A DNA stretch of 8,839 nucleotides from Desulfobacterales bacterium. Lineage in GTDB: Bacteria; Desulfobacterota; Desulfobacteria; Desulfobacterales; C00003060. Made by a program: the position numbers and the translations under genes. The stretch's first letter is position 1. Every line of letters starts with the position of its first letter. Shown here one piece after another: positions 1 through 6,084 of this stretch. The notes below the pieces were generated by a model that saw only the letters and a list, made by a program, of their open reading frames with translations, had not been told where the DNA came from and searched no databases. The stretch is from NCBI GenBank assembly GCA_020347085.1, contig CP070769.1, positions 271,288 through 280,126 of the forward strand, in the 5' to 3' direction.

Positions 1-360
1 ACCTCATCTTGCTCGTCAGTGGCAAATGGTATCGAACGTCATGAACCAGGCACACGCAAACGTTGCATACAAGCTGAGAAGCCTATTGTAAATGCCTCAG
101 GACCGTATGTCGAATATGGTGCCGTTGAGGCGCCTGTCAGGCCATATCAGTGACCTCACCTCAAAAAAGATGTCCCCCTGGCGGCACACTAGCAACATCT
201 TCAAAAGAGCGGTTTGGGCAACAGCCCGTCAACCATCGACCCTGCCCAAGATTTCCAAGAATGGCCACAGTGCTCAGCGTCAGTTACGGATGAGTCTGGC
301 AACAGTAGACCGGCAGATGTAAACATTATCTTTCCTCATCACAAGAGGAAGAAATAGCGC
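1..360. other. Leading region with no convincing gene
   Basis: No recognisable gene is seen here. The second reading frame is open from the left edge to a TAA at 89-91 and reads like a helical C-terminus (ending AYKLRSLL), so it could be the last 29 codons of a gene entering from outside. An ATG follows directly at 92 and opens a 76-codon frame to 322, but its residue composition is unlike a normal protein, it lacks a Shine-Dalgarno of its own, and the other plus frames are open for similar lengths. A 7-bp inverted repeat, AAGATGT at 167-173 and ACATCTT at 195-201, lies in the middle. The region may be decayed coding sequence; I cannot name a family. Confidence 0.3.
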
Positions 361-369
361 AACAAGTGA

Positions 370-384
370 GAAAATGTGATTTTC
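370..384. promoter_or_regulatory. Small inverted repeat upstream of kinase promoter
   Basis: GAAAAT-GTG-ATTTTC is a perfect 6-bp inverted repeat with a 3-base centre, ending one base before the putative -35 hexamer. Its position suits an operator, and the TGTGA inside it resembles a CRP/FNR half-site, but the second half-site is not present. The regulator is unknown. Confidence 0.25.
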
Positions 385-385
385 T

Positions 386-414
386 TTGATAGGCAGAGTT
401 AGAAGTGTTATTTT
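386..414 (+). promoter_or_regulatory. Candidate sigma-70 promoter for the histidine kinase
   Basis: TTGATA at 386-391 matches five of six bases of the -35 consensus. After a 17-base spacer, TATTTT at 409-414 matches four of six bases of the -10 consensus. Transcription would start near 421, giving a leader of about 57 bases before the ATG at 478. The surrounding DNA is AT-rich. A 6-bp inverted repeat (TCTTGT 415-420, ACAAGA 428-433) overlaps the predicted start point and could be an operator or a 5' leader hairpin. Confidence 0.35.
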
Positions 415-477
415 TCTTGTCAATAAAACAAGACGATCTTAAGTCCCTGTTAGCACATCAGGGGATAAAATAGAGCT

Positions 478-2508
478 ATGCCAGCAGTGAGGTGGCACGT
501 GTCTTTTGTGGAGAGCCTTAGAGCCAAGATATTGGGTAGCCTGAGATTCAGGGTAATTTTGGGGGTATGCCTAATTTTGGTTACAGTAATCGGTGTGTTT
601 ACCTATTGGGATATGGTGACCCGAACGAGATTTCATTTGAGGAGGGAAGAAAGCAAAGCGTTCGAGTTTAGTAATATGGTGATGAGGAGTATAGAATATC
701 CAATGCTCGATGGGGAAATGGAAGATGTGCAGGAGATACTGGAGAGGGTGAATGCTTTGGAATATCTGGATTTAGTACATCTCTGTGACCCAACTGGTTT
801 GATCAGATATAGTGGAAAGCGAAAGGCAATCGGCAGACTGACTTATTCTGAGATTACTAAGGAGGCCGTGCATGCCCAATCATTGGCTAAGGGTTTGGAG
901 CTACGCTTTGGAGAACAGATATTTCGTTATGCAATGCCTATTTACAACAAGAGAGTGTGTCATAAATGTCATGGAAGTGAAAAGAAGACCTTGGGGTTTC
1001 TAACGGTAGGGATTGCTTGGAAGCCCATAGAAAACAGGGTGACTTCAATTCGAAATAGAGAGATCCTCTTGGGTATAGTGTCTATAGTGGTTGTAGGCTT
1101 TTTCCTGATACGATTGATATCCAAGTCCGTTACCCGCCCCATAGTGCAGCTTACTCGCCTAACCGGCGAGATTAGCCGTGGAAACCTGGATGTGAGTTTT
1201 GATTTTGGCAAGAAGGTGAAATGTTGGGAGGTTATGAAATGTCATAAGATCGACTGCCCGGCTCATGGAGACGCTGACGCCCTGTGCTGGTATATCGAGA
1301 AGACTCTGTGCACAGGGTCCGCCACGGGGGAATTTCCAGAAAAGCTTGAAGCGTGTTACAATTGCAAAGTCTACAAGATTCATGGTGCTGATGAGATCGT
1401 ACAGCTTGCGGATGGCTTCTCTCAGATGACCAACAATTTAAAGGCCTCCAGGGAAGAATTGAGGAGGATGTATGATTTCCGTAGAAATCTTATTGAGGGC
1501 TCTATTGATGGAATCGTTGCCTCGGACAAAAAGGGAAACATAGTGATTTTCAATGAAGGTGCAGAGAAGATCTTTCAATGTGCAGGCGAAGAAGTCATTG
1601 GAAAAATGGACGTGGCAGATCTCTATCCGCCTGGTCAGGCAACAAAAATCAGGGAAGACCTATACTCCGATGAATACGGAGGGCCCGGTAAGCTGGCGAA
1701 CTATGAGGCGACCATTTTAAACAAGTCAGGCCGTGAAGTGCCTGTATGGATATCGGCAAGTATCATTTATGAATACGGAAAGGTATTGGGCAATGTCGTT
1801 TTCTTTCGCGATTTAACAAAGAGGAAGGCACTAGAAAAAAGGGTCCTGCAATCGGAAAGGCTGGCAACCATTGGTCAGGGCGTAGCGTATATCTCGCATG
1901 AAGTGAAGAATCCTTTAACGGTCATTGGTGGTTTTGCCAAACAGGTTCTTCGCAAAATAGACCAAGATGGCAAAAACAAAAAAAAGCTGGAAATCATTAT
2001 AAATGAAACCAGAAGATTGGAAGAATTCGTTTCAGGGGTCAGCGGCTTTACCAAGCTGTCCAAACCAAAAAAGACAATAGCAAGCATCAATAAAGTCATA
2101 GAAGAGGTCTGTGCGCTTTTAAATTACGAGTTTGAGGCACATCACATTACAGTGACAAAATCCATTGACCTTCGTATTGCCAAGGCCTCATTTGATCCAA
2201 AACAGATTAAACAGGTACTCATCAATATTGTGAGGAATGCAGTAGAAGCTATGGCTCAAGGTGGGGCACTGTCTATTGAAACATATGGGAAGGGTGATAC
2301 CATTGAAATCCGAATAAGTGACACAGGAAAAGGAATTTCTCCTGAAAGCTTAAAGGACATTTTCGATCCATTTGTTACGACTAAACCTAAAGGTACAGGG
2401 ATTGGGCTGGCCATTTCTCGCGAGATTATAGATAGTCACGAAGGGAACATAGAAATTCGAAGCACCGTCGGAGAAGGAACCATTTGTACCATCACTCTTC
2501 CTGTTTGA
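478..2508 (+). CDS. Membrane sensor histidine kinase with periplasmic heme-c domain and cysteine-rich HAMP insertion
   Basis: This 676-residue kinase autophosphorylates on a histidine and should pass phosphate to a response regulator, none of which lies nearby. Domain order: TM1 at 24-44; extracytoplasmic sensor at about 45-195 with one heme-c motif, CHKCH at 161-165, resembling the Tll0287/DUF3365 family and Geobacter heme PAS sensors; TM2 at 196-214; HAMP from about 215, interrupted by a seven-cysteine module at 249-300 (C249, 254, 260, 270, 278, 293, 296) and resuming with ADEIVQLADGF near 304; PAS at about 333-445; HisKA with H474 in SHEVKNPL; HATPase with N box N587, G1 DTGKG 615-619, F box FDPF 629-632 and G2 GTGIGL 639-644. 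All catalytic motifs are intact. The ATG has only a distant AGGGG (460-464, 13 bases), so a GTG at 499 or 508 behind AGGTGG (490-495) remains possible. The gene stands alone and appears more AT-rich than the genes to its right. Confidence 0.93.
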   Translation: MPAVRWHVSFVESLRAKILGSLRFRVILGVCLILVTVIGVFTYWDMVTRTRFHLRREESKAFEFSNMVMRSIEYPMLDGEMEDVQEILERVNALEYLDLVHLCDPTGLIRYSGKRKAIGRLTYSEITKEAVHAQSLAKGLELRFGEQIFRYAMPIYNKRVCHKCHGSEKKTLGFLTVGIAWKPIENRVTSIRNREILLGIVSIVVVGFFLIRLISKSVTRPIVQLTRLTGEISRGNLDVSFDFGKKVKCWEVMKCHKIDCPAHGDADALCWYIEKTLCTGSATGEFPEKLEACYNCKVYKIHGADEIVQLADGFSQMTNNLKASREELRRMYDFRRNLIEGSIDGIVASDKKGNIVIFNEGAEKIFQCAGEEVIGKMDVADLYPPGQATKIREDLYSDEYGGPGKLANYEATILNKSGREVPVWISASIIYEYGKVLGNVVFFRDLTKRKALEKRVLQSERLATIGQGVAYISHEVKNPLTVIGGFAKQVLRKIDQDGKNKKKLEIIINETRRLEEFVSGVSGFTKLSKPKKTIASINKVIEEVCALLNYEFEAHHITVTKSIDLRIAKASFDPKQIKQVLINIVRNAVEAMAQGGALSIETYGKGDTIEIRISDTGKGISPESLKDIFDPFVTTKPKGTGIGLAISREIIDSHEGNIEIRSTVGEGTICTITLPV

Positions 2509-2664
2509 GGGCTTCACCAAAGCATAAGGTGACGTTGTTAATTGTGTGTGATCTGTGCAGGATATCTACCATCTGGAGTGCGTAGTGTTTGAGGTCAGCC
2601 AATAGGCCTGGCAGGATGAATATTGAGAGCTATGTACCCAGCCCGAGAACACTCGGTACAATGA
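2509..2664. other. Convergent intergenic gap with weak hairpins
   Basis: The kinase gene and the DUF62 gene end towards each other here. The sequence contains CCGAG-AACA-CTCGG at 2643-2656, which competes with TGTACC (2633-2638) pairing to GGTACA (2655-2660). A further imperfect stem, AATGAC 2660-2665 with GTCGTT 2671-2676, reaches into the DUF62 stop codon. None is followed by a clear T-run on either strand, so a factor-independent terminator is not demonstrated, although bidirectional termination would be expected here. Confidence 0.35.
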
Positions 2665-3528
2665 CTACGAGTCGTTATTCTTGACTGACTTGACTTTTAC
2701 GGTCTGTCCGATTCTCGCCTTAAAATAGACACCGGCATCCCCTTGGTTTAAAGATATCTCAAGGAGTTTGCGGCTTCCGAAGATGGCAACAGGTGAACCG
2801 ACCTTCACACGCTCATAAGACCTTGACACCCCGTTGATCCTAAACCTTCCCAGCGTGACTGCAACCTGCCTCGACTTTGCATTATCCCTAAACCTTTCAA
2901 AGGTCGCCTGACTGATATTTGTCACTAGGTTTCCAAAATGGTCAATCGTTATCACGGTGCCGACGAGTTCACCTTTCGTAGAGACTAAGGGTGTTTGAAT
3001 CTCAAGTCTGTGAACGTCTTCCGGGGCGACCTCTTCTCCAAAGCGTTGCATCTCTATACCTTTGGACAGGTGCGCTGCAACCGGGGCAAATATGTCTCGG
3101 CCATGAAATGTGTAGCTGACTGGCTTCAGAAAATACTTGGGGTTTGTTATCGCACAGACTTTCTCAACCTTTTTATCCTGGATGACCATGCTCAGGACGC
3201 CGTTGTCCGGCGCCACAAAGAAATGGCCCTCTCGTTTCAGGCAAATGACTTTCCTCTTTCCACCAACGCCGGGATCGACCACGATCACGTGAATGGAACC
3301 TTTTGGAAAATACCTGAAAGAGGCGCTTATTGCCAGAGCTGCCTGTCCAACGTCGTGTCTGGTAACGTTGTGAGTAATGTCAACTATATGAACGTCTGGG
3401 TTTATGGACAGGATGACTCCCTTCATGACTCCGACATACTCATCCTGAAGCCCAAAATCGGTCAAAAGAGTGATAACCGGAGTGCGCTTTTTCATCGTTA
3501 CTGTAATCGCAGCGATTCCTCCTCTCAC
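2665..3528 (-). CDS. SAM hydroxide adenosyltransferase family protein (DUF62, SAM hydrolase)
   Basis: Members of this family cleave S-adenosylmethionine with a water-derived hydroxide to adenosine and methionine; they are relatives of the fluorinase and chlorinase. The 287-residue frame carries the hallmarks: TDFG at 23-26, the Asp-Arg-His triad as D50 and R57 (DITHNVTR, with the same seven-residue spacing as D68/R75 of the archaeal enzyme PH0463) and H142 in FHGRDIFAP, plus VDPGVGG 84-90, PDNG 107-110 and DHFGNLVTN 196-204 leading into the C-terminal beta-barrel. The protein should be cytoplasmic. The cellular purpose of the family is unsettled. The frame opens with GTG at 3526-3528; the conserved fold starts near the internal ATG at 3493-3495 (MKKRTPVITLLTDFG), so the start is uncertain. 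It lies downstream of ruvB, separated by about 266 bases holding several palindromes, so it is probably a separate transcription unit. Confidence 0.9.
   Translation of the reverse strand: MRGGIAAITVTMKKRTPVITLLTDFGLQDEYVGVMKGVILSINPDVHIVDITHNVTRHDVGQAALAISASFRYFPKGSIHVIVVDPGVGGKRKVICLKREGHFFVAPDNGVLSMVIQDKKVEKVCAITNPKYFLKPVSYTFHGRDIFAPVAAHLSKGIEMQRFGEEVAPEDVHRLEIQTPLVSTKGELVGTVITIDHFGNLVTNISQATFERFRDNAKSRQVAVTLGRFRINGVSRSYERVKVGSPVAIFGSRKLLEISLNQGDAGVYFKARIGQTVKVKSVKNNDS
3518..3523 (-). promoter_or_regulatory. Strong Shine-Dalgarno (AGGAGG) at an ambiguous start
   Basis: AGGAGG on the minus strand lies inside the first codons of the GTG-started DUF62 frame. It is 22 bases from the in-frame ATG at 3493-3495, too far for usual initiation, and 10 bases from an in-frame ATT at 3505-3507. 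It may serve a rare ATT start, or be incidental coding sequence if the GTG is used. Confidence 0.3.
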
Positions 3529-3556
3529 AGGACCCGCAGAGCCTCAGAGTTCTAAG

Positions 3557-3571
3557 TCCCGCATGGCGGGA
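3557..3571. repeat. Short palindrome TCCCGC-ATG-GCGGGA
   Basis: A perfect 6-bp stem with a 3-base loop lies upstream of the DUF62 gene. It resembles the TCCCGAT palindromes at 3752-3767 and 5526-5541 in its TCCCG/CGGGA arms and may be a degenerate relative. Confidence 0.4.
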
Positions 3572-3680
3572 AGAGAGAAAATCAGCTTAAACCGTAATGC
3601 TCCACGTGGGCGTTCTAATTGCCTTTTGCGACCAATGTATCTCTACTAGTATTGAACCTACCTCCACAGGGGCTGATTGG

Positions 3681-3715
3681 TTGGCCTGATTTTTCCCCTC
3701 AAAGAATCAGGCCAA
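3681..3715. repeat. Perfect 11-bp inverted repeat downstream of ruvB
   Basis: TTGGCCTGATT (3681-3691) pairs with AATCAGGCCAA (3705-3715). The stem can extend inwards by a G-T and two A-T pairs to 14 bp, leaving a 7-base C-rich loop. It lies 79 bases past the ruvB stop. On the minus strand the T-rich tract precedes the stem rather than following it, so it is not a textbook intrinsic terminator. It may still protect the 3' end of the ruv transcript or mark its end. Confidence 0.5.
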
Positions 3716-3718
3716 AAA

Positions 3719-3784
3719 GATTCTCTCAGCAATTTCTGTGTGCTCGAGCGATCCCGATAAATCGGGAGAGTGGGCGAGAGGATT
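3719..3784. repeat. REP-like structured repeat, copy 1 (TCCCGATAAATCGGGA core)
   Basis: The core hairpin TCCCGAT-AA-ATCGGGA occupies 3752-3767. It is enclosed by an outer stem, ATTCTCTC at 3720-3727 with GAGAGGAT at 3776-3783 (one G-T pair). An additional palindrome, GCTCGAGC, lies between the left outer arm and the core. The core differs from that at 5526-5541 only in the two loop bases. The element lies just downstream of the ruvB stop. Confidence 0.5.
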
Positions 3785-3794
3785 CACTGGGTTC

Positions 3795-4850
3795 TTACTT
3801 AAAAAGCCCCGGCTGGACTGGCAAACCAAAATGTCGGTAGGCTCCCTCTGAGACCTTCCGGCCAGATGACGTGCGCGTCAAAAATCCGATTTGCAGCAAA
3901 TACGGCTCCACAACATCCACCAGGGTGTCAGACTCTTCCTGCAAGGTCGCCGCAATGGCCTCAATGCCTACGGGGCCGCCTTTGTAAAACTCTATGATGG
4001 TTTTCAAAAACTTTCTATCCAGTGCTGTCAGTCCCTTTTTGTCTACCCCTTCGAGCTCCAATGCCTGCTGAACCGCTGCCTTGTGGATGACTCCGTCACC
4101 CCTTACCTGGGCAAAGTCCCGTACCCGCTTCAACAGCCTGTTGACGATGCGGGGGGTGCCGCGGGAGCGGCAGGCGATCTCGAGGGCGCCGTCGTCGTCG
4201 ATGCTAACATCCAATAGGGCGGCCGAACGCTTGGCAATTCGAGTCAAATCCCCTTCAGAATAGAAATCAAGGGTCCTGAATATCCCAAATCGTTCACGAA
4301 GAGGCGGCGAAAGAGATCCTGCCCGGGTGGTGGCTCCGACCAAAACAAACCGTTCCAGGCGATAACGGTGACTTCTAGCGTGAATCCCCTTGTCAAAGAT
4401 AAAATCGACTGCAAAGTCCTCCATGGCAGGATAGAGAAACTCCTCCACAACCCTGGGAAGACGATGAATCTCATCGATAAAGAGGACATCCCCTTCTTCC
4501 AAATGGGTTAGTATACCCAAGAGGTCGCCCCCCTTTTCCATGGCCGGCCCAGAGGTTACGGTAATGTTCACGCCCATCTCCTCGGCAATAATGTAGGCAA
4601 GGGTCGTTTTTCCCAAACCAGGAGGAGCGTGAAACAGGACATGATCCAGAGGCTCTTTACGTTTAAGCGCTGCCTCGATGGCAATCTTGAGGGTCTCTAC
4701 GACCTTCATCTGGCCCACATATTCCTTCAGGCGTTTTGGCCTAAGGCTGATGAACTCCGATTTTTCCTCCACATCCACGGGCCCTGCAGAAAGTATATCA
4801 CCGGTGCTTTCGTCAGCAGTGCCTCTCCTCGGTGGGTTCCGTCGCTCCAT
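3795..4850 (-). CDS. ruvB: Holliday junction branch migration ATPase RuvB
   Basis: RuvB is the AAA+ hexameric motor that, loaded by RuvA, pumps DNA through a Holliday junction during recombinational repair. In this 351-residue protein Walker A is APPGLGKT at 75-82, Walker B with DEIH at 126-129, the sensor-1 segment GATTRAG at 172-178, and the arginine finger R185 in PPLRERFG. The C-terminal winged helix runs from GPVGIEAIA (292-300) to the RHFG at 339-342. Length is normal, with a slightly long polar N-terminus before the conserved SLRPKRLKEYVGQ region. The ATG overlaps the ruvA stop by one base (TGATG), and AGGGG at 4861-4865 lies 10 bases upstream inside ruvA, so translation is coupled to ruvA and a near-equal supply of the two subunits is likely. 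No catalytic residue is missing. Confidence 0.97.
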   Translation of the reverse strand: MERRNPPRRGTADESTGDILSAGPVDVEEKSEFISLRPKRLKEYVGQMKVVETLKIAIEAALKRKEPLDHVLFHAPPGLGKTTLAYIIAEEMGVNITVTSGPAMEKGGDLLGILTHLEEGDVLFIDEIHRLPRVVEEFLYPAMEDFAVDFIFDKGIHARSHRYRLERFVLVGATTRAGSLSPPLRERFGIFRTLDFYSEGDLTRIAKRSAALLDVSIDDDGALEIACRSRGTPRIVNRLLKRVRDFAQVRGDGVIHKAAVQQALELEGVDKKGLTALDRKFLKTIIEFYKGGPVGIEAIAATLQEESDTLVDVVEPYLLQIGFLTRTSSGRKVSEGAYRHFGLPVQPGLFK

Positions 4851-5467
4851 CAGGCGCTTTCCCCTCGATAAACTTCTTCAAACAGCTCCTCTGCTGTGGT
4901 TATGTCCTTATTCCTTTTTAAGGCTGCAGCGATCATCTCCTTGGCCTCTTTCACAGTATGACCAAGCTGTTTTGAAAGGACCTCCTGAACCTGTTCTACG
5001 AAATCTGCATAATCAACAGCCTCAGCGTGATCTTTGCTCTGCCGGATGAGGGCAAACTTAGCCACCTTGCCTTCTAGGGTGGCCAAAATCTTCTGGGCTG
5101 TCCTATTTCCGATGCCCTTCAGTCGCTTAAGATATGCCAAGTCTCTAGATTCAATGGCCCTGGCAATGTCGCGAACCGGCACCGAGAGGGCCTGAACCGC
5201 CTTCATAGGCCCGATATCTTCAACGGAAATGAAATAACTGAAGAACTCGCGCTCAACCTCTAAGTTGAAACCAATCAGGGTTGGCTTCGGCTGCCGCTCT
5301 GTTTGGTGATAGTAAATGTACAGAGCAACATCGTCTCCAACCTTTTTGGCACGAAAGGTCTTTCTGACAACCGCCGGCAGAAGTATTTCATAACCGACCT
5401 GGTTATTTAGCAGCAATATTCGGTCTTCATCCTTTTTTAGCAGTTTGCCTTCCAAGTATCCAATCAT
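4850..5467 (-). CDS. ruvA: Holliday junction DNA-binding subunit RuvA (divergent)
   Basis: RuvA binds the four-way junction as a tetramer and recruits RuvB. The 205-residue protein shows an N-terminal OB fold (MIGYLEGKLL, VGYEILLP 24-31, LIGF 64-67), two helix-hairpin-helix motifs (VEDIGP 82-87 and LKGIGNRTAQKIL 116-128), and a C-terminal three-helix RuvB-binding domain at about 150-203. It is noticeably diverged: the first hairpin lacks the usual GVGP, and the acidic-pin loop, VREDAQ in E. coli, reads TERQPKPT at 56-63 with two extra residues and at most one acidic side chain. The start is well supported by AGGGG six bases before the ATG. It is followed with a one-base overlap by ruvB and preceded, after a 109-base gap with a structured repeat, by ruvC. 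Confidence 0.93.
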   Translation of the reverse strand: MIGYLEGKLLKKDEDRILLLNNQVGYEILLPAVVRKTFRAKKVGDDVALYIYYHQTERQPKPTLIGFNLEVEREFFSYFISVEDIGPMKAVQALSVPVRDIARAIESRDLAYLKRLKGIGNRTAQKILATLEGKVAKFALIRQSKDHAEAVDYADFVEQVQEVLSKQLGHTVKEAKEMIAAALKRNKDITTAEELFEEVYRGESA

Positions 5468-5519
5468 CTTCTGCCCCTGTTACTCTGCACACGGTCTATA
5501 AGTGACGTTTTGAAGCTCC

Positions 5520-5565
5520 CTGCAGTCCCGATGAATCGGGACAGCGAATGCGCTCGCTGTTGCAG
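5520..5565. repeat. REP-like three-way-junction repeat, copy 2, between ruvC and ruvA
   Basis: The whole 46 bases can fold as a closed three-way junction. The outer stem is CTGCA (5520-5524) with TGCAG (5561-5565). Inside are a perfect hairpin, GTCCCGAT-GA-ATCGGGAC (5525-5542), and directly abutting it AGCGA (5543-5547) with TCGCT (5554-5558) around a 6-base loop. It fills much of the 109-base ruvC-ruvA gap. It shares its core with the copy at 3719-3784. In RNA it could influence processing or stability of the ruv message. Confidence 0.6.
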
Positions 5566-5576
5566 TTCAGAGTATC

Positions 5577-6062
5577 TCAAGCACGCCTGAATATGCCTAC
5601 CAGAGCAAGGGCTATGGCATCAGACGCGTGTGACGGCGTGATGGGTGTATCTCTTTTCAAAAAGTGTCTCACCGCTCTTTCCATCTGACGCTTGGTGGCT
5701 TTGCCGTTTCCGGTCAGTATACGCTTGACTTCCCGAACAGGTACTTCCATGGTCGTTATGCCGCACTGAGAACACGCTAAAAGAATGACTCCGCACACCT
5801 TGCCCAGGGCAATCCCCGATTTCGGATATTTTTTGAGGGAAAAGATGTCTTCGATGACCATCAGGTCGGGCTTTTGAGAGTTAAGAACGGAACTGAGCTC
5901 AGAAAAGATGTAGTGAAGCCTGTCAGGCAAAGTCTCGGCCTTTGAGGTTCGAATCGTGCCGAAGGTATAGTCTCCTATCCGGGAACCAGACCCTTGGACT
6001 ATCCCAAAACCCGTTTCGGCTAGGCCAGGATCTATCCCGATAACCTTTAGTGCTGATTTCAA
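5577..6062 (-). CDS. ruvC: Crossover junction endodeoxyribonuclease RuvC
   Basis: RuvC is the dimeric, metal-dependent nuclease that resolves Holliday junctions by paired nicks. The 161-residue protein has the four catalytic positions of the RNase-H-like fold: D11 in IGIDPG, E71 in VIEDIF, and H145 and D148 in HASDA. Histidine at the third position is also found in Thermus RuvC (H143), so this site is not broken. Other family signatures are LGKVCGVIL (86-94) and LTGNGKATKRQM (116-127). The frame begins with TTG at 6060-6062; no ATG or GTG lies in frame upstream before a stop. A CTG at 6066-6068 has AGGG seven bases before it, so initiation may use CTG or TTG. It starts 22 bases after the cpoB stop, which suggests cotranscription with the tol-pal genes. 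Confidence 0.95.
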   Translation of the reverse strand: MKSALKVIGIDPGLAETGFGIVQGSGSRIGDYTFGTIRTSKAETLPDRLHYIFSELSSVLNSQKPDLMVIEDIFSLKKYPKSGIALGKVCGVILLACSQCGITTMEVPVREVKRILTGNGKATKRQMERAVRHFLKRDTPITPSHASDAIALALVGIFRRA

Positions 6063-6084
6063 ACCCAGGTTTCGGCCCTGTCAA

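Noticed and set aside
92..322. 76-codon plus-strand frame beginning MPQDRMSNMV
   Set aside because: No Shine-Dalgarno, unusual composition, no recognisable family, and comparable open stretches in the other plus-strand frames. It is mentioned only as possible decayed sequence.
2643..2656. CCGAG-AACA-CTCGG as an intrinsic terminator for the convergent genes
   Set aside because: The stem is only 5 bp and neither strand has a T-run after it.
2995..3555. 186-codon plus-strand frame antisense to the SAM hydrolase
   Set aside because: The minus-strand frame carries all family motifs of DUF62; this frame is its antisense shadow.
3602..3609. CCACGTGG 8-bp palindrome as an operator
   Set aside because: Short and GC-rich; nothing in its position relative to a promoter supports a regulatory role.
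5625..5627. RuvC catalytic aspartate replaced by histidine (H145), suggesting an inactive enzyme
   Set aside because: Thermus RuvC uses histidine at the same position and is active; the other three catalytic acids are present.
6062..6084. Perfect TTGACA on the minus strand at 6079-6084 with TGAAAT 17 bases on, as a ruvC promoter
   Set aside because: Transcription would start after the likely ruvC TTG/CTG start codon, so it could not make full-length RuvC. The -10 match is only four of six.
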